Shown: one piece after another, positions 36,801 through 45,671 of the stretch
Numbering within the stretch: the stretch's first letter is position 1
How the letters are laid out: each line of letters opens with the position of its first letter
Assembly: GCA_963826695.1 (NCBI GenBank)
Contig: CAWGXZ010000008.1
Span: 62,001-126,000, forward strand
Reading direction: 5' to 3'
From: CAWGXZ01 sp963826695
GTDB taxonomy: Bacteria > Pseudomonadota > Gammaproteobacteria > Burkholderiales > Burkholderiaceae_C
DNA: 64,000 bases
Position numbers and translations under genes: made by a program
Notes under the pieces: generated by a model
What the model was told of the DNA's origin: nothing
The model's input: only the letters and a program-made list of their open reading frames with translations
The model's database searches: none

Positions 36801-38144
36801 TCAGGACAGGGTGCGCAGGCTGATTTCTACCCGCCGGTTGCGCGCACGACCGTCGGCAGTGGTGTTCGGTACGAGCGGCTTCGACTCGGCCATGCCGACG
36901 ACCTTGATCCGCCCCCGCTCGCCGAGCTTTTGCTCCAGCCGCTCGGCGACGACCCGCGCGCGTTCGACCGAGAGCTCGAAATTGGAAGGAAAGCGCAACT
37001 TGAAGGTCGGCACGTTGTCAGTGTGGCCTGTCACGGTGATTGCTCCAGGGACCTGATTCAGCGCCTCGGCCACACGGTCGAGTACCGGTAGCAGCGACGG
37101 CTTGACGTCGACGCCGCCCGGCCCGTACAGACTGTCCCCACGAATGATGACGTGGCTGACACCCGCCTCCTCGATCACGTCGAGCACGCCTTGCTGGATC
37201 TCCGCCGCCAGGAGCGGCCTGAGCCGGGGCACGACTTCCGGCAAAGGGGCCGCTGGGGCCGTTTGGGCAGCGGCCGAGGTCCGCTTCAGGTCCGCGGGTT
37301 GCGCGCGAAGGTTTGCCAATGCGGAGAAAACCGGGTCCGAACTGCGCGCAAGCAACAGCGCGAAAACCAGGTAGGCGAGAAAGAGCACGAGGCTGATTCC
37401 TGCCAGTACCGTCCACGCGGGAATACGGCGCACCAGCGGCTTGGCCCCCTTCTGCAGGCCGCGCCAGTGTGGCGAGAGATCGCGCTCGAATTCGCCCCGC
37501 TCTCGCCGGATCACGCCATACAAGCGGTCGCGCAGCGCGTCGAGCTGCGCACGACCGTTATCGACCACCCGGTAGCGCCCTTCGAAACCCAGGGCAAGGC
37601 ACGCGTACATCAGTTCCAGCAGGTCGAGGTTGCGGCGCGGGTCCTCGAGCGCCTTGTCGAGCAGCTGAAAGAACTTCTCGCCGCCGAAGGTCTCCTTGTG
37701 CAGGGTCACCAGCAGGCTCTCGCGGGCCCAGGTCGAGGTGCCGCCCCACGGCATGTTCGCCACCGCCTCGTCGATCATCGTGCACAGCGCGTAGCGGGCG
37801 ATCAGCACATGCTCGGGACTCGCATTGGCGCGGCGCGCACCCGCTTCGAAATCTGCGATGCCCCGCAGCATCGATTCGCGAAGGCTCGACGGATCGCGGT
37901 GATTCAGCGTGCGCCGGATCGTCGGCACCGCGTTGAGCAGCACAGCAGCATGTGCCAGCAACGGGTTGACACCGACCGGCGGCGGTGCCTCGGCATTCAT
38001 GGCCTGCGCTGGCTCGCCCACCACCGGCGCAGCGGCCGGCGGCTCGCTCATCGGCAACGACGTCGAAGCGCGACGCCCCCCCGGTCGGGGGATCATGATC
38101 GTCGCCTCCGAATCGGACGGCTCTGGAAACAATGGTTCGGCCAT
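36801..38144 (-). CDS. tssL: TssL (DotU) with C-terminal OmpA peptidoglycan-binding domain
   Basis: 447 residues. The cytoplasmic DotU domain (YALCTMIDEAVANMPWGG, LLVTLHKETFGGEKFFQLLD, LGFEGRYRVVDNGRAQL) is followed by one membrane segment near 240-258 and a periplasmic OmpA-like domain (GHTDNVPTFKLRFPSN, LSVERARVVAERL, GRARNRRVEISL). The OmpA part should anchor the membrane complex to peptidoglycan. It is encoded between tssK and tssM, 16 bases from tssM. Confidence 0.95.
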   Translation of the reverse strand: MAEPLFPEPSDSEATIMIPRPGGRRASTSLPMSEPPAAAPVVGEPAQAMNAEAPPPVGVNPLLAHAAVLLNAVPTIRRTLNHRDPSSLRESMLRGIADFEAGARRANASPEHVLIARYALCTMIDEAVANMPWGGTSTWARESLLVTLHKETFGGEKFFQLLDKALEDPRRNLDLLELMYACLALGFEGRYRVVDNGRAQLDALRDRLYGVIRRERGEFERDLSPHWRGLQKGAKPLVRRIPAWTVLAGISLVLFLAYLVFALLLARSSDPVFSALANLRAQPADLKRTSAAAQTAPAAPLPEVVPRLRPLLAAEIQQGVLDVIEEAGVSHVIIRGDSLYGPGGVDVKPSLLPVLDRVAEALNQVPGAITVTGHTDNVPTFKLRFPSNFELSVERARVVAERLEQKLGERGRIKVVGMAESKPLVPNTTADGRARNRRVEISLRTLS

Positions 38145-38178
38145 CGACGTTCAACCTCGCTTTCGGTTCACGAACACG

Positions 38179-39516
38179 TCAGGAACGCAGCGCCCACAGC
38201 TCCATCTGCAAGCCGGGAAAATCGCCCGCGGTATGCAGCGCAAGCAATTTCCCCGCTTCGAGCGGCTTCCAGTATTCGCTTTTCCGGTCGAGTTCGAAGT
38301 ATGTAAAACCCGCGTAGAACGGCAATGCCGGCGGTGCCATCGGCAGCGGCTGCACCGTTATTCCGGGCAGGTGCGACATCACCATATCGCGTATCTTTTC
38401 CGCGGGTCCGATCTTGACTTCCCTGGGCATGCGCTGGCGCAACGTCTCGCTTGCCATCTGCGCGTTGACGACGAGGATGAACGATGCACTCCGAATCAGC
38501 TCGATGTCGGCCACCATGCCGGTATACAGACCCTTCGCACGCTCCTGCAGCGGAATGTTGACCGCATTGGAGCTCACCACCTCGGTGAGCAGGTCACGGA
38601 TCTCCGCCATCAGCGGCTCGAAGGTCGCACGCAGGTCGGCATGCTCGTACGGTGGGAGCGTCGTTGCACGGCGCTTTCGCGGCGACGAAAAGGTCGCGAA
38701 CTCGCCTGCCAGCTGCAGCAGCGTCGTGTACAGCGATTCCGGATGCAGCGTGTCGCGTGCAGCCAGATGGGCGAGCCAGGGATCGAAGCGGTTGGCAACC
38801 TGCAGCATCAGGAACTCGGAGATCTCGCCGACGCCCTTTTGCGCAGACTGGTTCAGGCGCCCGGCCAGCACGTCGGCGCGATGCCGGACGAGATTGCGGA
38901 CCTCGTCGAGGAAGCCCTTCAGCCGCGGGTTGCCCCGGCATTCGAGCACCGGAGGAATGTAGGTCTCGTCGAGCATGACCGCGCCCGTGCTACGCCGTTC
39001 AGTCACCTGCACGACGCCCATCGTGCAGAACCCTTCGCGTGGCTCATCCTCGGCAAGATAGCGCAGGTTGAGCTGGCCGACCTGCATGTCGGCCGCTTCA
39101 TTCATCCCGAGAACGCTGTCCTCGACCGCACGCTCGACGGCGAGATAGCGCGCGAGCGCGGCGGTCGGTCCAGGGTCGATGGCGAACTCTGGCATCCCCG
39201 AACGCCGTGCTGGCAGGGCCAAACGGACAACAGCCTCCTTGAGGTCTCGGGCCACTTCGAGGGCCGGCGGGGCTGGGGATTCATCGGGGATCGCAAAGGG
39301 GGTTCCATCGGGAAGGATTCCCGATGCCTGCGTGATCGAGACATGCCCCGTCTTCAGCGCCTCGCCGTCGATTTGCAGCCGGGTGAAACCCCACGCATGC
39401 GCGGTTGCACCGGAGGTCCGCAAGCCGACCAGCGTTTCGATCGAACGCTCCATCTGCTGGAAGTGCTGCGGGCGCAAGAACAGACCTTCGGACCAGATCA
39501 CGCGGTTGTTATTCAT
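38179..39516 (-). CDS. tssK: TssK, T6SS baseplate-to-membrane adaptor
   Basis: 445 residues. It shows VIWSEGLFLRPQHFQQMERS at the start, LRYLAEDEPREGFCTMGVVQV, YIPPVLECRGNPRLKGFLDE, and the C-terminal head domain with FYAGFTYFELDRKSEYWKPL. TssK trimers link the baseplate wedges to TssM/TssL. A 117-base gap separates it from the upstream fusion gene. Confidence 0.95.
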   Translation of the reverse strand: MNNNRVIWSEGLFLRPQHFQQMERSIETLVGLRTSGATAHAWGFTRLQIDGEALKTGHVSITQASGILPDGTPFAIPDESPAPPALEVARDLKEAVVRLALPARRSGMPEFAIDPGPTAALARYLAVERAVEDSVLGMNEAADMQVGQLNLRYLAEDEPREGFCTMGVVQVTERRSTGAVMLDETYIPPVLECRGNPRLKGFLDEVRNLVRHRADVLAGRLNQSAQKGVGEISEFLMLQVANRFDPWLAHLAARDTLHPESLYTTLLQLAGEFATFSSPRKRRATTLPPYEHADLRATFEPLMAEIRDLLTEVVSSNAVNIPLQERAKGLYTGMVADIELIRSASFILVVNAQMASETLRQRMPREVKIGPAEKIRDMVMSHLPGITVQPLPMAPPALPFYAGFTYFELDRKSEYWKPLEAGKLLALHTAGDFPGLQMELWALRS

Positions 39517-39564
39517 GGTTCTGGTGCGACTTGCATACCCGCCGATAGCGCGTCTCGGCAGACC

Positions 39565-39587
39565 CGCCGGCGATCTTGCCGGTGGCG
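39565..39587 (-). terminator. Weak hairpin between the TssB-TssC fusion gene and tssK
   Basis: CCGGC - GATCTT - GCCGG (39567-39582) makes a 5-bp stem with partly pairing flanks in the 117-base gap. There is no T run, so it may be incidental. Confidence 0.25.
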
Positions 39588-39633
39588 AACGACTCTAACA
39601 TCCGCAAGCCCCGTGGCCGACCGGCAGACCGCC

Positions 39634-41148
39634 TCAAGCGCGACGCTGCCACGGGCCGGCGAGACGATGGGCGCCCAATGCAATCGAATGCCAGCCGGCA
39701 AGCCTCGCACGCGGCAAGGAGCGATGGCTGACGATCGGCATGACGCCTTGTGCCTGCACGGCACGCAGTCCCGGCTCGCTGAGGAACGTCTCGGCGACAG
39801 CCTGTAGCCGCGGCGGGCTCTCGCTGCGATCGACGTACGCTGGAAGATCGTCCAGATCAAGGTGCCCATTCGGCTCCATTTGCCAGCCGTGCTGGTTGAA
39901 GCCTTGCGCCAGCAACCCCGCGCAGTCGAGCGACGCACTGCGCCACAGCAGCCGCTCGTGTGCAAATCCGTCGCCGAGTTCTTCGAAGTCGAATGCAGCA
40001 ACGGGCTGCGTCTTCTTGCCATAGGGAAGGCGCGCCAGCAAGTTGGGCCAGACCAGCCCGATTGCCGGCGCGACCGCGCTCTCGCGCAAGGTGCGCCAAC
40101 GGCTTGCCGCCTGTGGGTCGTGCCGGCTGTCCGCCCCGTCCGCCCCGTCCGTGCTCTTCGCCACGGTGCTTTCGAGCAGGGCGGGAGCGGTCGCATCGAG
40201 ATAGACGGCTCCCGCGTTCATCGCAATCGCGCCCAGCCCGGCGAGCAAGGCCATTTCGGCAGCGCTCGAACCGAAGCCGAAACAGCCCACGAGCAGACTC
40301 GGATTCTCGTCAGGCACGACACCGGCACGCCGGCCCGCAAGCATCTTGCCGATCGCGGTATCGGCAACGCCACCCTGTGCGCGCGCCAGGTCGTCCAACA
40401 ATTCATCCGCGCCGACATCGAAAAGCTCGAGCACGACGGCGCCCTCCATGTCGACGTTGCGAACGAAGCGATCGACCGAACGCCAGAGGCCTTCCAGCGC
40501 CTGCCAATCGGGATGGCGCAGCAACGCGCGCATCGACGCGCTGATCGCCAGGTCGAGCGACTCGATCAGCGGTTGCTGAAGATGCGCGGTGGCCGGCACG
40601 ATGTGCGGCGCGACGAGCTGGCGCACCAGACGGGCGATCGGTGACTCGTCACCCGAGCCCTGCACCACCGCAGTCCGCTCGCCGGATACCGGCGGTCGAC
40701 CGAGCAAGCGCTCGAGTGTTGCGGTGTCGTCCTCGACGAACGCACCCGTCGCGACGTTCTCCGGCCGCGCCGGCACGTCTCGCATCTCGGCGGCCGCCTG
40801 GGCGAACGTGGTCGGATCGGTGAGTCGACGGCGGAGATCCCGCATTCGCTCGAACAGAGGCAGACGCGCAAACAGCGCGTCCGGCTCGAAGTCGTCGAGC
40901 GACGTGAACGACGCTTCGACCGGGGTTGCCGCGGATCCGCCGAGATCCAACGCAAGCGAGGGCGTCAGTACACCAAACGCCGCGTCGAACGAGTCGCTAT
41001 CGACACGGATCGACTTTCGCTGATCCAGGCGGGTGCCGCCTCCGCGTCGACCCGAGAAATTGCCCAGTACGAGGATATTGAACAAGTCGTCGTCGGAACG
41101 CTGCAGCCCGCGCTGCGGCGCATGCCCGAGATGAAAGCTGGATTCCAT
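39634..41148 (-). CDS. TssB-TssC fusion paralogue (sheath-like T6SS protein)
   Basis: 504 residues. The first ~110 residues look like TssB (FNILVLGNFSGRRGGG, IRVDSDSFDAAFGVLTP, ASFTSLDDFEPDALFARL, matching the TssB VDVDNFDDRL and LTFESMDDFSPEA regions). From about residue 190 the protein looks like TssC (LEGLWRSVDRFVRNVDME, IGLVWPNLLARLPYGKKTQP, FDFEELGDGFAHERLLW, VMPIVSHRSL). It ends shortly after the last block and lacks the ~110-residue TssC C-terminus with the interlocking strand. It cannot be an ordinary sheath subunit; a cap, baseplate or assembly role is inferred. Canonical tssB and tssC are also present. It is encoded between tssK and the DUF4123 gene. Confidence 0.82.
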   Translation of the reverse strand: MESSFHLGHAPQRGLQRSDDDLFNILVLGNFSGRRGGGTRLDQRKSIRVDSDSFDAAFGVLTPSLALDLGGSAATPVEASFTSLDDFEPDALFARLPLFERMRDLRRRLTDPTTFAQAAAEMRDVPARPENVATGAFVEDDTATLERLLGRPPVSGERTAVVQGSGDESPIARLVRQLVAPHIVPATAHLQQPLIESLDLAISASMRALLRHPDWQALEGLWRSVDRFVRNVDMEGAVVLELFDVGADELLDDLARAQGGVADTAIGKMLAGRRAGVVPDENPSLLVGCFGFGSSAAEMALLAGLGAIAMNAGAVYLDATAPALLESTVAKSTDGADGADSRHDPQAASRWRTLRESAVAPAIGLVWPNLLARLPYGKKTQPVAAFDFEELGDGFAHERLLWRSASLDCAGLLAQGFNQHGWQMEPNGHLDLDDLPAYVDRSESPPRLQAVAETFLSEPGLRAVQAQGVMPIVSHRSLPRARLAGWHSIALGAHRLAGPWQRRA

Positions 41149-41203
41149 GCCGACTCCCCACGCAATTGACCACCAGGTTCTTACAACCGCACCGAATGCC
41201 GCG

Positions 41204-41734
41204 TTACGCGGTCTCGACCGTTTGCGCCACCAGCTTACCGTCGGCGAGCGAGAACAGCGTGGCAGACTTGCCGCCGTCGCCTTCGACCAAAAAGCTATCG
41301 ACGCCGGCGAAGAATTCGGACAACTGCTCCTCGTCCGAAGCGGGCAGGAAGACCCCGAGCACGCGCGGATCGTAGAAGCGGAAATAGAGCGGATTCAAAT
41401 CGGGGTCGTACACAAGCGTGAACTGTCGCAAATGCCGCCATAGCGGCAGCAGTTCGAGCGAGCTCGTGAGGTAAATGCCCCAGGCGTGGCCCCAACCCTC
41501 ACCGAGCAACCATTCGCAAAAGCCACTGCCGTCAATCAGTTCGACGAGATAGGGTGCAACCTCGGCCATGTCCGGCGCCAGTTCGCCGGCGAACAGACAT
41601 ACGAATTCAGGTGCGTTCTGGCCGTAGAGCACTTCGAGGAGGTTCTCGTTGCTCGCCCCGTCGAGAATTGCGTAGGCCCGCCCGCCACTGTCTGACCACA
41701 ACCTCGATCGCACTGCGTGCGGAGTGATGGGCAC
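41204..41734 (-). CDS. DUF4123 T6SS adaptor/chaperone
   Basis: 176 residues if the GTG at 41734 is used. That start has an AGGAG site 6 bases before it and lies after the DUF4280 stop, whereas the longer frame from 41845 would overlap that gene and adds unconserved sequence. DUF4123 pattern: AYAILDGASNENLLEVLYG, FVCLFAGELAPDMAEVAPYLVEL, WGIYLTSSLELLPLWRHLRQ, YFRFYDPRVLGVFLP. DUF4123 proteins load effectors or PAAR proteins onto VgrG. The neighbouring VgrG and PAAR-like genes fit, but no classical effector gene lies beside it. Confidence 0.88.
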   Translation of the reverse strand: MPITPHAVRSRLWSDSGGRAYAILDGASNENLLEVLYGQNAPEFVCLFAGELAPDMAEVAPYLVELIDGSGFCEWLLGEGWGHAWGIYLTSSLELLPLWRHLRQFTLVYDPDLNPLYFRFYDPRVLGVFLPASDEEQLSEFFAGVDSFLVEGDGGKSATLFSLADGKLVAQTVETA

Positions 41735-41781
41735 GAATTCTCCTGAAGTGGATAAAGCGCCGCTTGGGCGGAGTAGAAGAC

Positions 41782-42171
41782 TCAGGGAATCTGATGATTC
41801 GTTTGGCCGGCTTGCACGATTTCGATCATCCCGCCCCACATGCACATCAGTTTCGACGTGTCATTCAGGGCCGGGAAATTGGCGAGCATCACGGTTGGCG
41901 ACCCCGCGACCCAGGGAGCGGGTGTGTTTGGAATACAAGGCATGGGGGTGAGCACGCCCAGCGCCGCAGCGGTTGCCGCGGCCACCACGGGATTGGCAGG
42001 TGACTGACACATGCCGAACGGTACGATATTCACAATTGGCTTGTGATCCATGATATTTGCCGCCGGAACCATGTTGGTCATCACCCGATTGACCGGAAGC
42101 ACCAAGAGCTTGCTGGGTGCAAGCCCCATGCTGCATTTCGTCGTCGCACCGAGGCAAACATGGAAAGACAT
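41782..42171 (-). CDS. DUF4280/PAAR-like spike-tip protein
   Basis: 129 residues with the DUF4280 layout: CLGATTKCSMGLAPSKLLVLP, MDHKPIVNIVPFGMCQSPANP, AAATAAALGVLTPMPCIP and the end SKLMCMWGGMIEIVQAGQ. Several Cys (residues 6, 13 and later) are conserved in PAAR-like tips that bind metal. It should sharpen the VgrG spike and may attach cargo. There is no C-terminal toxin extension. It is encoded 45 bases after vgrG. Confidence 0.88.
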   Translation of the reverse strand: MSFHVCLGATTKCSMGLAPSKLLVLPVNRVMTNMVPAANIMDHKPIVNIVPFGMCQSPANPVVAAATAAALGVLTPMPCIPNTPAPWVAGSPTVMLANFPALNDTSKLMCMWGGMIEIVQAGQTNHQIP

Positions 42172-42216
42172 TGCAAAAGCTCCCGATCTTCAGCTGCAGT
42201 CGGAAGCCGCAGCGCT

Positions 42217-44283
42217 TCAGCAGCCTTGGCAGACCGCACAGAACGGCGTTCCGCTCTTGGCTGCGGTCTTGAACGTGGTGGCCTGCGGTCCGTAAGCCGT
42301 GGGTTTGGGCGGCGCAGTGGGTGGTGCCGACATTTCGCCTCCCGTGCTCTTCATCGCCTCTTTGGCCGCTTGAGGGACGATTGGCTTGGCACCAGAACCG
42401 CTTCCGGCCGACCCCCCGGAATTGATCATGACCATCGTTCCCTTGATGTAAACACCCGAGGGATTGATGTCGATGAAGTTGCCGCCGACCTTGAGCGAAA
42501 TCTGGGTGTCCGCTTCAATGACGACTTTGGTACCCGCTTTCAGATGGATCTCCGTTCCAGCGTCATAAAGAATGTTCTTCCCAACCTGCAGGTGTGAATC
42601 CTGGTTGACCTTGAAAGAAAGCGAACCCCCGACCATTGCGTTTTGATCACCGCCAACGCTGGTGTGGACGGCCTCGCCGAATTTATCGAACACATTCTTC
42701 TTGACGATCCGGTGCGAATCGTTTCCAACGAAGTCGTGACGGTCCCGCTTGATGCGGATATCGAGGTTGCGCTGGGCCTGGAGATAGACCTGCTCCTCCC
42801 CCTTCTTGTCGTCGAGCCGCAGTTCGTTGAACTGGTCGTTGCCGCCCTTGGGATAGCTGCGCGTAATGAGCCCGGCACGGCTCTTGTTATCCGGCAGCGC
42901 ATACGGCGGTTTGCTGTCGCCGTTGTAAACCCGTCCGGTAACGATGGGGTGGTCGGGATCGCCTTCCAGAAACTCGACGATGACCTCCTGCCCCACCCGC
43001 GGTACATTGATTGCGCCCCACCCCTTGCCGGCAAGGCTTTGCGACACGCGGACCCAGCAAGAATCCTTGTCACTGCCGGTGCTGTAGCGGTCCCAGTGAA
43101 ACTGGAGCTTGATCCGGCCGAGCGCATCGGTATGAATTTCCTCGCCACTCGGCCCAACGACCATCGCCGTTTGCGGACCGGCAATGGAGGGCTTCGGCGT
43201 TATCCGCCTCGGTCGGTACTGCGTCGCCGCCGGAATTACGGAGAACTTGCAGTCGAAGTGAGCGCCTTCGCCGCCCGACGTGCTGGCGAGATTGTTGTCG
43301 GCAGAGAAACTGTGGGAGACCACAAGGTACTCGCTGTTCAGCGCCGCCACCGGATAATCGGCGAGCTTGAACTTGTAGCCGACCCGAATATTGCGCTCGA
43401 CTCCGCCGCCGTGGCTTAGCTCATGCTGACAATACATCTCGTCGAGCCGCATCTGCGCGTAGGTATCGCCCCATGCTGCGTCGACGTACTCGCCCGGATA
43501 GTCGAACAGCTCGAAACCGGCGTTCTTGTGTGGGCGATCTTTCGAAGCCACTTTTCCCAGAGCGCTGTTCGGCTTGTTGTAGTCGAAATCTTCTACCGCA
43601 TAGGCACCCGGCTGAACTTCCGTGCTCAGGTACCAGCTTCTCAATGTCGCCTCGACGGCATCTTCGCGGGAGAACCGCAGCGTTGCTGCCCCCGGTTGGG
43701 GTGCATGCGCGCTCGGCCTGTCAGCCAGCACCAGCGTGTGTTTGCCGTTCTCGTGCCGGAAGTAGTAGTAGATTCCTGCCTGCTCCAGCAGCCGACTGAC
43801 GAAGTTAAAATCCGTTTCGCGGTATTGGACGCAGTAATCGCGCCTCTCGGCAGGACCTGAAATCTCGGTCACCGCCGTCTTCAGCGCGGCGTACCGCCCG
43901 AGAACTTCGTCAACGATCGCGTCGTAGGTCTTGCTTTGGAAGATCGCGCAGTTCGAGGCCCGCGTCAGAAACCACAGCCACGGGCTGAGCGTGGCCTGGT
44001 ACTGAAAGGCGGTGCCGCTCTTGAATGCCGTGGTTCGTACGACGCCCATGACCGCAAAGCGCGAGACATAGCCGTTGAAATGCCGGGGCTGACCACCACC
44101 CGCAATCTCCAGGCTGACGGTCGCATTCGTTCCCAGGAGTTCGTCCGGCCTGATGTTCCCGAATTCGGAGAGCAGGTCGACCCGATACTCGAAAAGCCGC
44201 GCCAGTTCCTCGGTGCCACTGAAGCGCTCGACCAGGAACGTCCCCGCTGGCTTGGCGCTAGCGAATTCCAGAAGGCGGCTCAT
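42217..44283 (-). CDS. vgrG: VgrG (TssI), T6SS spike protein
   Basis: 688 residues. The gp27-like N-terminus (FLVERFSGTEELARLFEYRV, RDYCVQYRETDFNFVSRLLE, AGIYYYFRHENGKHTL) is followed by the gp5 OB-fold (HTDALGRIKLQFHWDR, SCWVRVSQSLAGKGWG, GQEVIVEFLEGDPDHPIVTG) and the β-prism. There is no folded toxin extension: after the prism come ~80 residues of low-complexity Pro/Ala/Lys sequence ending FCAVCQGC, a Cys-rich tail that may be the docking site for the adaptor or tip. Its ATG overlaps the preceding gene's stop (ATGA at 44280-44283). Confidence 0.95.
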   Translation of the reverse strand: MSRLLEFASAKPAGTFLVERFSGTEELARLFEYRVDLLSEFGNIRPDELLGTNATVSLEIAGGGQPRHFNGYVSRFAVMGVVRTTAFKSGTAFQYQATLSPWLWFLTRASNCAIFQSKTYDAIVDEVLGRYAALKTAVTEISGPAERRDYCVQYRETDFNFVSRLLEQAGIYYYFRHENGKHTLVLADRPSAHAPQPGAATLRFSREDAVEATLRSWYLSTEVQPGAYAVEDFDYNKPNSALGKVASKDRPHKNAGFELFDYPGEYVDAAWGDTYAQMRLDEMYCQHELSHGGGVERNIRVGYKFKLADYPVAALNSEYLVVSHSFSADNNLASTSGGEGAHFDCKFSVIPAATQYRPRRITPKPSIAGPQTAMVVGPSGEEIHTDALGRIKLQFHWDRYSTGSDKDSCWVRVSQSLAGKGWGAINVPRVGQEVIVEFLEGDPDHPIVTGRVYNGDSKPPYALPDNKSRAGLITRSYPKGGNDQFNELRLDDKKGEEQVYLQAQRNLDIRIKRDRHDFVGNDSHRIVKKNVFDKFGEAVHTSVGGDQNAMVGGSLSFKVNQDSHLQVGKNILYDAGTEIHLKAGTKVVIEADTQISLKVGGNFIDINPSGVYIKGTMVMINSGGSAGSGSGAKPIVPQAAKEAMKSTGGEMSAPPTAPPKPTAYGPQATTFKTAAKSGTPFCAVCQGC

Positions 44284-45671
44284 GATGCGCTGGGAACGCC
44301 GGTTCTATCAATCACGTCGTCGTTCAGCCGCCGGTGCTCGGTTGTCGGCGTTGCGACGACAATCCAGCCCTGCACCGGCTCGATGAGCTCTTGACGGAGA
44401 ACGCTTTTCTCAAACAACTCCACCTGGAGGCCGGCGTTCGCGAGCGCCGACTCGACGTAAGCCGACGAGTGCGCATAGCGGCCGTGAACCTGCAACTTGT
44501 AGTCACATCCGGGTTCAGCGAGCGCCTCCAGCGTGAACACGAGCACTCCATCATCGGCCAGTGCATTCCGTGCCAGCGTGAGAAATTCGCCAAGCTCACC
44601 AAAATAGCACAGGGTGTCGGCGCTCACGATTGCGTGGTAACGCTCTGCTGCACCACCCAGATAAGCCGTCAGCTCCGCATGATGCAACGAGTCGTAAATC
44701 CCCCGGGCGCGCGCGCGCTCGAGCATTCCGGTCGAGAGATCGACACCGCGAAGCACTTTGGCCAGCGGACGGATCATGGCACCGCAAAGCCCGGTTCCGC
44801 AGCCCGCGTCGAGAATCAACGCCTCTTCGGTCAGGCGCGCAGCGCGCTTCTCGAGTGCTTGGTGCACGATGAAAGGCGCACAGTAACCGAGACCTTGCAG
44901 TTGCCGGTCGAAGGAGTCTGCAAAGCTGTCGAAAAGCTGCTCGACGTAGCGGTCGGATGCACGTGCGGGCACTTCGCCGACGCCCATGGCGGCAAGATGA
45001 TGCACGGCCTCCGGGTCATCGGGCTGGAGCTGGTGCCATTCCATGAACGTACGGATCGCGTTGTCCTTCTCGCCCAAGAGATGGTAGGACAGCCCCAGCA
45101 GCTTGCGCGCGGTCGCGCTCTTGGGGTCGAGGGATATCGAGCGTATTCCGTGGGCCGCGGCCTCGCGCAGACGTCCGCTCGCCTGCAGCATGCGCGAGTA
45201 ATTGAGATGCAGATAGGCGCTGTCGGGCACCATCTCCAGGCCCCGAACGAAATAAATCTCTGCCTGCTCCCACTTCTGCTGCCGTGTGTAGAGGATTCCG
45301 AGATTGTTGAACGGCTGAACCGATTTCGGTGCCAGCTCCGTTGCCCTTAGGTAGGCACGAATGGCTTCCTCGAACTCGCCGTTTTCGATCAGGACATTTC
45401 CCAAGTTGATCCAGGGGCCGGCCTCACCGGGTATCCGTTCCGCGGCGTCGCGTATCAGCTGGACTGCACTCGCCGCGTCACCTTGCTGGTGGCGCAGGAT
45501 GCCCATGAAGTGCAGCGCATTCGGCTCCTCGGGAATCTGCTCGAGTATTTGACCGTAAACCGTTTCGGCCTCTGCCAGCCGCAGCGACCGCTGCAAAAAC
45601 TGTGCATGCGCGAACGCCTCCGCCAGGCTGACTCGCTGCATTGTCTGTTGATGACCCGGTTCAGCGCTCAT
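44280..45671 (-). CDS. TPR-repeat SAM-dependent methyltransferase in the T6SS array
   Basis: 463 residues from ATG 45671, whose ATGA overlaps the phosphatase stop; the longer frame to 45752 runs inside that gene. The first ~220 residues are TPR repeats (AETVYGQILEQIPEEPNALH, GPWINLGNVLIENGEFEEAI, VQPFNNLGILYTRQQKWEQA). The C-terminal half is a class I methyltransferase with motif I LDAGCGTGLCG near residue 285, GVDLSTGMLERAR and IVSADTLCYFGELGEF. The target, protein or small molecule, is unknown. Coupling at both ends (phosphatase upstream, vgrG downstream) argues that it works with the secretion system. Confidence 0.85.
   Translation of the reverse strand: MSAEPGHQQTMQRVSLAEAFAHAQFLQRSLRLAEAETVYGQILEQIPEEPNALHFMGILRHQQGDAASAVQLIRDAAERIPGEAGPWINLGNVLIENGEFEEAIRAYLRATELAPKSVQPFNNLGILYTRQQKWEQAEIYFVRGLEMVPDSAYLHLNYSRMLQASGRLREAAAHGIRSISLDPKSATARKLLGLSYHLLGEKDNAIRTFMEWHQLQPDDPEAVHHLAAMGVGEVPARASDRYVEQLFDSFADSFDRQLQGLGYCAPFIVHQALEKRAARLTEEALILDAGCGTGLCGAMIRPLAKVLRGVDLSTGMLERARARGIYDSLHHAELTAYLGGAAERYHAIVSADTLCYFGELGEFLTLARNALADDGVLVFTLEALAEPGCDYKLQVHGRYAHSSAYVESALANAGLQVELFEKSVLRQELIEPVQGWIVVATPTTEHRRLNDDVIDRTGVPSAS

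Noticed and set aside
41735..41845. Longer N-terminus of the DUF4123 protein
   Set aside because: It would overlap the DUF4280 gene by 64 bases and adds unconserved residues, while the GTG at 41734 has a good AGGAG site.
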